From Solirubrobacter ginsenosidimutans (GTDB taxonomy: Bacteria; Actinomycetota; Thermoleophilia; Solirubrobacterales; Solirubrobacteraceae): DNA of 64,000 nt. Under the pieces are notes generated by a model that searched no databases, was not told the DNA's origin, and saw nothing but the letters and a program-made list of their open reading frames with translations. Positions 9,716-17,335 of the stretch are shown here, piece after piece (position 1 is the stretch's first letter; the number at the start of each line of letters is the position of its first letter). A program made the translations under genes and the position numbers. The stretch is taken from positions 124,001-188,000 of the forward strand of contig NZ_JAPDOD010000003.1 in NCBI RefSeq assembly GCF_027587205.1, given 5' to 3'.

Positions 9716-10993
9716 TCACACCAACGCGGCTTCGAGGATCTTCAGCCCGCGATCGAGCTCCTCGTCGGTGATCGTGAGCGGCGGCAGCAGGCGGATCACG
9801 TTGCCGTGCAGGCCGCAAGCGAGCAGCAGGAGACCTTCCTTGCGGGCCGCCGCGACCGCCGCGCCGACGACGTCCGGCGCCGGGGTCTTGGTGGTGCGGT
9901 CGCGGACGATCTCGAGCGCGAGCATCGGCCCGAGGCCGCGCACCTCGCCGATCGCTTCGACGCGCGTCGCCATGTCCTCCAGCGCGGCGCGGAGCTTGAC
10001 GCCGAGCGCCTCGGACTGCGCCCGCATGGCGGGAACGGCGTCGAGCACGACGTTGGCCGCCGCGCAGGAGACCGGGTTGCCGCCGAAGGTGCCGCCGAGG
10101 CCGCCCGGGTCGACGGCGTCCATCACCGACGCCGGCCCGGTCACGGCCGCGAGTGGCAGCCCGCCGCCGAGCGACTTGCCGCTCACGAGCAGGTCCGGCT
10201 GCGCGTCCTCGTAGTGCTCGATCGCCCACACGGGGCCCGTGCGGCCGACGCCGGCCTGGACCTCGTCGTCGATCCACAGGATCCCGTGACGGTCGCAGAG
10301 CTCACGCAGGCGGGCGGGGAAGTCGGCGGGCATCTCGATGAAGCCGCCCTCGCCCTGGACGGGCTCGAGGATCACCGCGGCGACGCTCGCCGGGTCGACG
10401 TGGGCGAGGAAGAGCTGCTCGAGCGCCGCGATGCTGTCGTCGGAGGTGATGCCCCGGTACGGGTACGGGGCGGGCGCGCGATAGACCTCCGGGGCGAACG
10501 GCCCGAAGCCCTTCTTGTAGGGCTTGACCTTGGAGGTCAGCGTCATCGTCATCAGCGTGCGGCCGTGGAAGCCGCGGTCGAAGCTGACGATCGCGGGGCG
10601 GCCGGTCGCGGCGCGGGCGATCTTGACCGCGTTCTCGACGGCCTCGGCGCCGGAGTTGAAGAGGATCGACTTCTGGTCGGTGCCGCGGCAGGGGGAGAGC
10701 TCGCCGAGCTTGCGGCAGACGTCGACGTAGGGCTCGTACGCGGCGACCATGAAGCATTGGTGCAGGTACTGGTCGACCTGCGCGTGGATCGCCTCGACGA
10801 CCGCCTCGGGGTTGTGGCCGAGGTTCTGGCAGCCGATGCCGCCGGCGAAGTCGAGATAGCGGACGCCGTCGGCGCCCTGGACGTGAGCGCCCTCGGCGGA
10901 CACGGCGACGATGGCGGGCGCGCTGACGCCGCGCGCGACCCAGCGCTCGCGGTCGGCCAGCAGCGTCTCGGGCTGGATCTGCGATGCGGTCAT
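9716..10993 (-). CDS. gabT: Class III PLP aminotransferase, 4-aminobutyrate type
   Basis: A 425-residue class III aminotransferase. Diagnostic motifs are NSGAEAVENAVKIAR, the cofactor-binding WIDDEVQAGVGRTG, and LLVSGKSLGGGLPLAAVTG with the PLP-linked lysine. The closest functional class by eye is 4-aminobutyrate:2-oxoglutarate aminotransferase, which turns GABA into succinate semialdehyde; other omega-amino acids remain possible. It is the promoter-proximal gene of a two-gene unit with the copper amine oxidase and is divergent from an amidase operon ending in a PucR regulator. In Corynebacterium the gabTDP genes are controlled by a PucR-type regulator, so the neighbourhood supports a GABA or omega-amino-acid role. 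Confidence 0.85.
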   Translation of the reverse strand: MTASQIQPETLLADRERWVARGVSAPAIVAVSAEGAHVQGADGVRYLDFAGGIGCQNLGHNPEAVVEAIHAQVDQYLHQCFMVAAYEPYVDVCRKLGELSPCRGTDQKSILFNSGAEAVENAVKIARAATGRPAIVSFDRGFHGRTLMTMTLTSKVKPYKKGFGPFAPEVYRAPAPYPYRGITSDDSIAALEQLFLAHVDPASVAAVILEPVQGEGGFIEMPADFPARLRELCDRHGILWIDDEVQAGVGRTGPVWAIEHYEDAQPDLLVSGKSLGGGLPLAAVTGPASVMDAVDPGGLGGTFGGNPVSCAAANVVLDAVPAMRAQSEALGVKLRAALEDMATRVEAIGEVRGLGPMLALEIVRDRTTKTPAPDVVGAAVAAARKEGLLLLACGLHGNVIRLLPPLTITDEELDRGLKILEAALV

Positions 10994-11111
10994 GTCGACC
11001 AGTCTCCCCGCCTCGCGCGATCAGACGCACTGTGGCGCCGACAAAGCCCGTCGCCCGCTTTGGACTTCCCACCATTCCGGTGGGACCCTGCGACCAGGAG
11101 TCTGCCGAGCC

Positions 11112-12476
11112 ATGGAGATCTGGGAGCTGGGTGCCGTCGAACTGGCCGCCGCGCTGCGAGCGCGGGAGTGCTCCGCGGTCGAGGCGCTCGCCGCCGTCCT
11201 GGAACGTGCGGAGGCCGTCGCGGACCTCAATCCGTTCGCGCTCCGGCTCGACGAGCGTGCCCTCGCGTCCGCGATCGACGCCGACGCGCAGCTCGCGGCT
11301 GGCGAGGGCGGCCCGCTCTGCGGCGTGCCGCTTACCGTCAAGGACTCCCATTACATGGCCGGCGTGCCCACCAGCCACGGCACCCGCGCCGTCCCGCCGT
11401 ACGTGCCCGCCGAGACCGTGACCGCGGTGCGCCGGCTCGAGGCGGCGGGCGCCGTGATCTTCGCCAAGACCGCCACACCGGAATTCTGTTACGCGGGGAC
11501 GACGCCCGGCACCCACAACCCGCACGACCCGACCCGCACGCCGGGCGGCTCCTCGGGCGGCGCGGCGGTGGCCGTCGCCGCGCACGTGGGCCCGCTGGCG
11601 CTCGGCGGCGACGGCGGCGGCTCGATCCGCATCCCCGCCGCGTTCTGCGGCATCGTCGGCTTCAAGCCCACCTTCGGCGCCGTCCCACGCGAACCGAGCT
11701 CGCAGGGGTGGAAGACCCTCGTCGCCTACGGCCCGCTCGCCCGCTGCGTCGCCGACGCCCGCCTGATGTTCGAGACGCTCGCCGGCGAGGACCCCTACGA
11801 CCGCCACAGCGTCGACGTCAACCTAAAGGGGACTGTCCCCTTTACCTTCGCCGCGGGCGCGGACGGCCCCATCTCGGGCGACGGAAACCTAAAGGGGACT
11901 GTCCCCTTTAGGTTCGCGGCGTGCGACACGCTCGGGACGCTCGACGACGAGGTGCGGGCCGCGTTCCGCAACGTGTGCGCGGAGGTGGGGGCGAACGACG
12001 ACGCGCCGAACCTGCCCAACAATGCGGCCACGTGGGCGGCGATCGCCACGGCGGAGGCGCGGTGGGCGGACGCGGAGGCGTTCGCGAGCCCGGAGCTCGG
12101 CCGGTACGCCCGGTCGTTCCTGGAGGCGGGTGATGCGGTGACGGCCGAGGCCTACATCCGGGCGCAGATGTACCGCGAGGAGATCCATCGCGCGTACGCG
12201 CAGCTGTTCGAGCGGTCGGGCCTGCTGCTCACACCCACCGTCGGCTGCGAGGCGTTCGACGCGAGCCTCGCCGCCCCGCCCACGGTCCCCGACTGGGGCG
12301 CCTACCTGTTCGACGCCAACCTCGCGGGGCTGCCGGCCTGCGCGATCCCCATGGGCCGCGGCCGCGACGGCTTGCCCATTTCCCTACAGATCACCGGTCC
12401 GCGGGGCGCCGACGGCGCTGTCCTCGCGGCGGCAGAGCACATCGAGGAGTTGCTCCATGTTGCGCGGTACGTCTGA
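11112..12476 (+). CDS. Amidase-signature hydrolase carrying an in-frame palindromic-repeat insertion
   Basis: A 454-residue amidase-signature enzyme. The Ser-cisSer-Lys triad is complete: Lys77 in PLTVKDS, Ser147 in TPGGSSGGA and nucleophile Ser171 in GGDGGGSIRIPA. Family members hydrolyse amides to acid plus ammonia or amine. The ATG at 11112 follows an AGGAG and yields a canonical N-terminus; the longer open frame from 10911 overlaps the divergent gabT gene and is unlikely. Between the catalytic core and the C-terminal half, residues ~237-268 include two copies of NLKGTVPF, encoded by DNA palindromes at 11820-11914. That linker is foreign-looking but keeps the frame. The gene leads a plus-strand operon with an ATP-grasp ligase (20-base overlap), a C45-family enzyme and a PucR regulator. 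Confidence 0.9.
   Translation: MEIWELGAVELAAALRARECSAVEALAAVLERAEAVADLNPFALRLDERALASAIDADAQLAAGEGGPLCGVPLTVKDSHYMAGVPTSHGTRAVPPYVPAETVTAVRRLEAAGAVIFAKTATPEFCYAGTTPGTHNPHDPTRTPGGSSGGAAVAVAAHVGPLALGGDGGGSIRIPAAFCGIVGFKPTFGAVPREPSSQGWKTLVAYGPLARCVADARLMFETLAGEDPYDRHSVDVNLKGTVPFTFAAGADGPISGDGNLKGTVPFRFAACDTLGTLDDEVRAAFRNVCAEVGANDDAPNLPNNAATWAAIATAEARWADAEAFASPELGRYARSFLEAGDAVTAEAYIRAQMYREEIHRAYAQLFERSGLLLTPTVGCEAFDASLAAPPTVPDWGAYLFDANLAGLPACAIPMGRGRDGLPISLQITGPRGADGAVLAAAEHIEELLHVARYV
11820..11914 (+). repeat. Two REP-like palindromes inside the amidase gene
   Basis: Two copies of the palindrome AAAGGGGACTGTCCCCTTT sit 66 bases apart, centred on T11834 and T11900. The second extends to a perfect 14+1+14 palindrome (11886-11914); the first is perfect for 10+1+10 (11824-11844). 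Both are read in the same frame as NLKGTVPF. Their size, pairing and symmetry resemble REP/BIME elements mobilised by RAYT transposases, but no RAYT gene is in this window. Confidence 0.85.
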
Positions 12477-13884
12477 CCTACGCGGGTACTTCCGGACCAA
12501 CCGGACCCCGATCTACTTCATCTCGCCCACCGCGTTCAACCTGCTCGGCATCGACCGGTGGGTCCGCGGCTTCTCCTACGTCAACTACTTCGACAGCTTC
12601 GCGGGCGCGCACCCGCAGGTCTTCGTCCCCCAGGAGCGCCCGTACCGTGAGTTCACGTCGATCGAGGACATCAATAACTACCTGCTGTCGCACAAGGAGG
12701 TGCTCGATCACGTCGCGGGCGGCCTTGCGCTCTTCGTCTTCTTCGACGAGGAGACGGAGAAGCTGTGTGAGGAGATCGGCCTGAAGATCGCGCTGCCCAG
12801 CGCGGAGCTGCGCCATCGGCTGGACTCGAAGATCGTCACGACGCAGCTCGGCAACGAGGCGGGTGTGCCGTCGGTGCCCAACCGGCTCGGGCGGGCGAGC
12901 AACTACGACGAGCTGCTGACGCTCGCCGACGGACTCGGCGACGACCTCGTCGTCCAGACCCCCTACGGCGACTCCGGCAAGACCACGTTCTTCATCAAGG
13001 GGCAACGCGACTGGGATGCGCACGCGGAGGACCTGGTCGACGAGGAACTGAAGGTCATGAAGCGCATCAACTGCCGCGCCGCGGCGGTCGAGGCGGTCAT
13101 CACCCGTCACGGGACCGTGGTCGGGCCCGTCATGCGCGACCTCACCGGCTATCCCGAGCTGACGCCCTACCGCGGCGGCTGGTGCGGGAACGACATCTAC
13201 GACGACGCGCTCGCGCCCGAGCAGCGCGACCGCGCCCGCGTGCTCACCGAGCAGCTCGGCGACCGGCTCGCGGCCGAGGGCTACCGCGGCTTCTTCGAGG
13301 TCGACTACCTGCTCGACGTCGACACCGGCGAGCTCTACCTCGGCGAGCTCAACCCGCGCCTGAGCGGCGTGACGTCGATGACGAGCGTGAGCGCCGGCGC
13401 CTACGCCGACATGCCGCTCGTGCTCCTGCACCTCGCCGAGTACCTCGACCTCGACTACGAGCTCGACGTCGCCGAGCTCAACGCCCGCTGGGCGCGCTCG
13501 GCCGCCGCCGACGAGTGGAGCCAGCTGATCATCAAGGAGACGCGCGCCGACGTCGAGCTGCTGACCGCCGCGCCGCAGACCGGCATCTGGCGCCTGAACG
13601 AGGACGGCAGCGCGACCTTCCGCGGCCGCGGCAACGACTGGCACGCGATCCACGAAGAGGCCGAGGCCTTCTACCTGCAGGTGCTGGGCGAGGGCGAGTA
13701 CCGCTACCCCGGCGCCGACCTCGGCCTGCTGGTCGCCCGCTCACGGATGCAGACCGACGACAACGAACTGACGCCCAAGGCGCGTCAGTGGATCGAGGCG
13801 ATCCGGGCGCAGTTCGAGGGAATCCCGCTCGCTCCGGCGGCCGTCGTCGATCGCCCGCACGACGCCCTGGCCTTCAAGGCCTAA
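12457..13884 (+). CDS. ATP-grasp ligase-like protein
   Basis: A 475-residue protein with an ATP-grasp fold, a family of ligases that form amide or thioester bonds through an acyl-phosphate. Supporting sequence includes a nucleotide-binding stretch (LVVQTPYGDSGKTTFF) and the metal-binding segment GELYLGELNPRLSGVTS with the Glu and Asn-Pro-Arg signature. It resembles proteins loosely named biotin carboxylase in genome annotation, but no biotin-related partner is nearby, so that name is not adopted. The start overlaps the amidase end by 20 bases and has a GAGGAG ribosome site. Being flanked by an amidase and a C45-family acyltransferase-like enzyme suggests it makes an amide conjugate that the neighbours hydrolyse or modify. 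Substrates are unknown. Confidence 0.8.
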   Translation: MLRGTSDLRGYFRTNRTPIYFISPTAFNLLGIDRWVRGFSYVNYFDSFAGAHPQVFVPQERPYREFTSIEDINNYLLSHKEVLDHVAGGLALFVFFDEETEKLCEEIGLKIALPSAELRHRLDSKIVTTQLGNEAGVPSVPNRLGRASNYDELLTLADGLGDDLVVQTPYGDSGKTTFFIKGQRDWDAHAEDLVDEELKVMKRINCRAAAVEAVITRHGTVVGPVMRDLTGYPELTPYRGGWCGNDIYDDALAPEQRDRARVLTEQLGDRLAAEGYRGFFEVDYLLDVDTGELYLGELNPRLSGVTSMTSVSAGAYADMPLVLLHLAEYLDLDYELDVAELNARWARSAAADEWSQLIIKETRADVELLTAAPQTGIWRLNEDGSATFRGRGNDWHAIHEEAEAFYLQVLGEGEYRYPGADLGLLVARSRMQTDDNELTPKARQWIEAIRAQFEGIPLAPAAVVDRPHDALAFKA

Positions 13885-13897
13885 CCTCAGAGGCCGC

Positions 13898-14857
13898 ATG
13901 GACGCGGCCTCGCTGACCTTCACCGCCATCGACGAGCCGCTCCCGAGCGCCGCGCGCATCCACGCGCTGCTGCCGGCCCTGATCGAGTGGTACCTGCGCG
14001 ACGGCGACGCCGCGCGGCCGACCTTCGTCCAGTCGCGACGGGCGCTCTTGGAGCACATGCCGGAACTGGTGCCGACGTGGGAAGAGCTGGTCGTCGCCGC
14101 GGGCGGGGGAGACCTCGCCGCGCGGGTCCTGTCGCTCTACGACCCGCCCGCACTGCTGGCCGGGTGCTCGCAGGCGGTGATCGACGGTGCGCTGGTGCGC
14201 AACTACGACTACCACCCGGATCGCATCGAAGGCGTCGTGTTCAAGAGCGCGATCACCCGCCCGGTGCTCGGGATGAGCGACTGCCTGTGGGGGCTGCTCG
14301 ACGGCGTCAACGACGCGGGGCTGGCGGTGGCGCTGGCGTTCGGTGGGCGCCAGGTCCGCAGCGACGGCTTCGGCATCACGCTCGTCGTCCGCTACCTGCT
14401 GGAGACCTGCGACACGGTCCAACAGGCGTGCGCGACCGTCGCGCGGCTCCCGGTCCACGCGCCGTACAACCTCACGCTGGCGGACGAGACGAGCGCCGCC
14501 ACCGTGCACGTGGGGCCCGACCGTGCGGCGAGCGTCGTGTTCCCGGCCATCGCGACGAACCATCAGGAGCACGTCGACTGGCCCGAGCACGCGGCGGCGA
14601 CCCGCAGCGTCGAGCGCCTCGCGGCGCTGCACCGCGCCACTGAGGACGCCTTCCTCGCGCCACCGCTCTACGCGACCGAGTTCTCCCGCGGCTTTGGCAC
14701 GCTCTACACGGCGGTCTATCAGCCCTTGGCACGTGCCGTGAGCTACCGCTGGCCGGGAGAGCGGTGGGACCAGTCGCTCGCCGCCTTTACGCCCGGTAGC
14801 CGGACCGTCAGACTCTCCGAGGGTGCAGACCGCCACGTCGGCGCTGGTCCTCGGTGA
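13898..14857 (+). CDS. Peptidase C45 / acyl-CoA:6-APA acyltransferase-like Ntn hydrolase
   Basis: The 319-residue protein resembles the C45 family of N-terminal-nucleophile hydrolases (acyl-coenzyme A:6-aminopenicillanate acyltransferase-like). The likely nucleophile is Cys90 in LLAGCSQAVIDGALVRNYDY, where the Cys and the later RNYD agree with the family pattern; the enzyme would be cut before Cys90. Other conserved-looking parts are GMSDCLWGLLDGVNDAGL and IATNHQEH. Members cleave or transfer amide-linked acyl groups, and bacterial ones are mostly uncharacterised. It follows the ATP-grasp gene by 13 bases and overlaps the PucR start by 35 bases, so it belongs to the same operon. It is unlikely to be a beta-lactam enzyme here. 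Confidence 0.78.
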   Translation: MDAASLTFTAIDEPLPSAARIHALLPALIEWYLRDGDAARPTFVQSRRALLEHMPELVPTWEELVVAAGGGDLAARVLSLYDPPALLAGCSQAVIDGALVRNYDYHPDRIEGVVFKSAITRPVLGMSDCLWGLLDGVNDAGLAVALAFGGRQVRSDGFGITLVVRYLLETCDTVQQACATVARLPVHAPYNLTLADETSAATVHVGPDRAASVVFPAIATNHQEHVDWPEHAAATRSVERLAALHRATEDAFLAPPLYATEFSRGFGTLYTAVYQPLARAVSYRWPGERWDQSLAAFTPGSRTVRLSEGADRHVGAGPR

Positions 14858-16307
14858 TCTCGTCGCCCAGGAGGACCTCGGGCTCACACTGCTGAGTGGG
14901 GGCGCGGGTGCGCTCGACCGCGAGGTCGCGGGCGCGCACAGCATCGACGTCGAGGAACCGAGCCGCTTCCTCGAGCGCCACTGGATCATGCTCACGGCGG
15001 GGTTGCGGCTGAAGGGCAGCGTCGCCGCGCAGAAGGCGCTGGTGCGCGAGCTCGACGAGGGCGGGATGGCCGCGCTGGGCATCGGGATCGATCTCGTCTT
15101 CAAGCGCGTGCCGAGCGCGCTGCTCGACGAGGCCCGCGAGCGCTCGTTCCCGGTCCTCGCGGTGCCGCTCGGCACCCCGTTCCGGGACATCGTCGGCTTC
15201 ATCAACCGCTCGCTGCTCTCCAGCGACCTCCACACCTACCAGCGCCTGAATGCCATCCAGCGCCACCTCGTCGACGCGCTGCAGGAGCCGCGTCCGCGCG
15301 AGGTGATGGTCGAGCGACTGGCGCGCATGCTCGACGCGGGCGTGCTGATCCTCGGCGCCGACGGGCGCGTCGAGGCGGCGAGCGGACCGGTCCCGGACGC
15401 CGATCTCGCTGCGCGGGTCGAGGAGCGCGAGTTCGAGCACGAGGGCTGGCACGTCGTGAGCGTCCCGATCGGCGAGACGGGCTGGCTGGCGGTCGCGAGC
15501 CGCGGCCGGGTGCTGGCGGCGCGGCTGGCGCGGCCGGCGGCTCAGGCAGCGGTGCCGCTGCTGGCGGCGACTGAGCGGCTGGGCGACCTCGCGCGCGACC
15601 AGGAACGCGCGATCCGCTCGGCGCTGCTCGACGAGGCGCTGGAGGGAACGCGCGACGTGCGAGCGCTGGCGGCCCGAGCCGGGTCGTTCGGGCTCGACTT
15701 CACGACCGCGGCGAGAGTCGTGGTGGTGGGAGAGACGCGCGGGAGCGCGGGCGGTGGCGTGGCGGCGGGCGGTGGCGTGGCGGGCGGCGGCGGCGCGCGG
15801 GCGGACCTGCTCGAGCGCGCGGCCGCCGATGCGGGCGTCGCGCACCTCGTGACCACGCGCGGCGACCGTGCGGTCGCGCTCCTCCAGGGGGCGGTCGCGC
15901 TGCCCGGGTTGCGGGCCGGGATCGGGCGGCCGGTCTGCGATGTCGCCGACGTGCCGCGGTCGTTCCGCGACGCGCTGCTCGCCGTCGAGCGGGTCACCGA
16001 CGGGCAACTCGCGTACGAGGACTTCGACCTCGCCACGCTGCTGCTGGCCGAGGTCGCGCCCGAACACATCCGGCCGCGGGTGGAGGAGCTGCTCGCGCCG
16101 CTGAAGGCCAACCCGCCGCTGCTCGAGGCGCTGGTCGAGTACTTCGCGCGCGACATGGACGTCAACGCCACCGCCGAGGCGATGCACGTGCACCCGAACA
16201 CGTTGCGCTACCGCCTCGGACGCGTCGAGAAGCTGCTCGGCCGCAGCCTCCGGCAACCGGCGACGATCGCCGAGCTGACCCTCGCGCTGCACGCGCCCGG
16301 CGGATAA
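14823..16307 (+). CDS. PucR-family transcriptional regulator
   Basis: A 494-residue regulator with the PucR architecture: an N-terminal effector domain beginning ALVLGDLVAQEDLGLTLLSG, a central GAF/GGDEF-like region, and a C-terminal CdaR/PucR helix-turn-helix (NATAEAMHVHPNTLRYRLGR). PucR regulators govern purine, proline or GABA catabolism. The GTG start at 14823 lies inside the preceding gene and gives a family-like N-terminus. As last gene of the amidase operon and next to a gabT-like gene, it probably senses a nitrogen compound handled by this island. A Gly-rich low-complexity stretch (GGGVAAGGGVAGGGG) near residue 310 is unusual. Confidence 0.88.
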   Translation: MQTATSALVLGDLVAQEDLGLTLLSGGAGALDREVAGAHSIDVEEPSRFLERHWIMLTAGLRLKGSVAAQKALVRELDEGGMAALGIGIDLVFKRVPSALLDEARERSFPVLAVPLGTPFRDIVGFINRSLLSSDLHTYQRLNAIQRHLVDALQEPRPREVMVERLARMLDAGVLILGADGRVEAASGPVPDADLAARVEEREFEHEGWHVVSVPIGETGWLAVASRGRVLAARLARPAAQAAVPLLAATERLGDLARDQERAIRSALLDEALEGTRDVRALAARAGSFGLDFTTAARVVVVGETRGSAGGGVAAGGGVAGGGGARADLLERAAADAGVAHLVTTRGDRAVALLQGAVALPGLRAGIGRPVCDVADVPRSFRDALLAVERVTDGQLAYEDFDLATLLLAEVAPEHIRPRVEELLAPLKANPPLLEALVEYFARDMDVNATAEAMHVHPNTLRYRLGRVEKLLGRSLRQPATIAELTLALHAPGG

Positions 16308-16384
16308 CCGCACGTCGCGCGTTCCGCACGCGCACCACACGAGGAGGGTTCTCTCCCGCGAACCGGACGGTCCGCCCCGGGACC

Positions 16385-17335
16385 ATGAAACCCATGCACA
16401 TGCTCCGATGTTCAACGCTCGCCGCACTGGCGATCAGCCTGGTGGCGGCGGTACCCGCCCAGGCCGTCGTCGGCGGCGAGAAGCTCGACCCGAAAGACGT
16501 CCCGTGGTTCACCTACGTCAGCGGTTGCGGCGGCACGCTCGTGCAACCCGACCGGCTGCTCACCGCCGCGCACTGCGCCACCGGCCACACGGCATCTGAC
16601 ATGGGCCAGGTCGCGGTCAATGGCGAGCTGCGCACCGTCACCAAGGTCGCGCTCCATCCCGGCTGGCGCCATCGCAACGGCGAGAACTACCTGGACGATG
16701 TCGCGATCGTTCAGCTCGACGCACCGGTCACATCCGTCACGCCGGTCACGCTCGCCGACAAGCCCACCACCGGCCTCGCGCGCATCATCGGGTCCGGCCG
16801 CCCGTTCGCCCCGGGCACCCACCACAGCGAGGCCGAGATGCTCAGCGGCGGCCTGCGCCAGGCCACGCTGCGCCAGGTCAGTGACAGCGACTGCGCCAAG
16901 GTCTACGCGCGCAACCACCCCGGCACCGGCGAGCGCTTCAACCCCGCCCGCATGCTCTGCGCCGGCGACCCGGACGGCAAGCAGCCGCTCAGCTCCGGCT
17001 GCTTCGGCGACAGCGGCGGCCCGCTGATCGAAGGAACGACGCAGCTCGGGGTCGTCAGCTGGGGCGGCGACAAGTGCGGCGCGGATCACTCACCGAGCGT
17101 GTTCGCCGAGGTCGCTCGCTACCGCGACTTCATCCTCGACCCGAACCCGACCTGGGGGCCGTCGCAGCGCACGACGGTGACGCTCACCGGCAAGCGCTGC
17201 CACGCGGCCACGCGCGAGCCCGGGACCAAGCTCAGTTACACGATCACGCGGCGCGGGCACCGCGTGACCTGCAACGCCTACGCCTCAAACGACGGCGGGC
17301 AACTCCTCGTGGGCACCGACACGCAGCGGGGTTGA
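16385..17335 (+). CDS. Secreted S1 family serine protease
   Basis: A 316-residue chymotrypsin-fold protease. The triad is His63 in LLTAAHC, Asp105 in YLDDVAIVQL and Ser210 in FGDSGGPL. The predicted signal peptide ends VPAQA, and the next residues are VVGGE, the classic mature N-terminus of active S1 enzymes, so no propeptide is visible. The residue at the base of the S1 pocket (six before the active Ser) is Ser204, not Asp, which argues against tryptic specificity. A ~70-residue tail after the catalytic domain carries two more cysteines. It interrupts the amine-catabolism island without obvious link. Its last 51 bases overlap the convergent permease gene. Confidence 0.92.
   Translation: MKPMHMLRCSTLAALAISLVAAVPAQAVVGGEKLDPKDVPWFTYVSGCGGTLVQPDRLLTAAHCATGHTASDMGQVAVNGELRTVTKVALHPGWRHRNGENYLDDVAIVQLDAPVTSVTPVTLADKPTTGLARIIGSGRPFAPGTHHSEAEMLSGGLRQATLRQVSDSDCAKVYARNHPGTGERFNPARMLCAGDPDGKQPLSSGCFGDSGGPLIEGTTQLGVVSWGGDKCGADHSPSVFAEVARYRDFILDPNPTWGPSQRTTVTLTGKRCHAATREPGTKLSYTITRRGHRVTCNAYASNDGGQLLVGTDTQRG

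Noticed and set aside
10911..11111. Upstream extension of the amidase frame
   Set aside because: It overlaps the divergent aminotransferase start and the promoter gap; ATG 11112 has a ribosome site and a family-like N-terminus.
12457..13884. Biotin carboxylase annotation for the ATP-grasp gene
   Set aside because: Only the generic ATP-grasp features are visible and no biotin carrier or carboxyltransferase gene is nearby.
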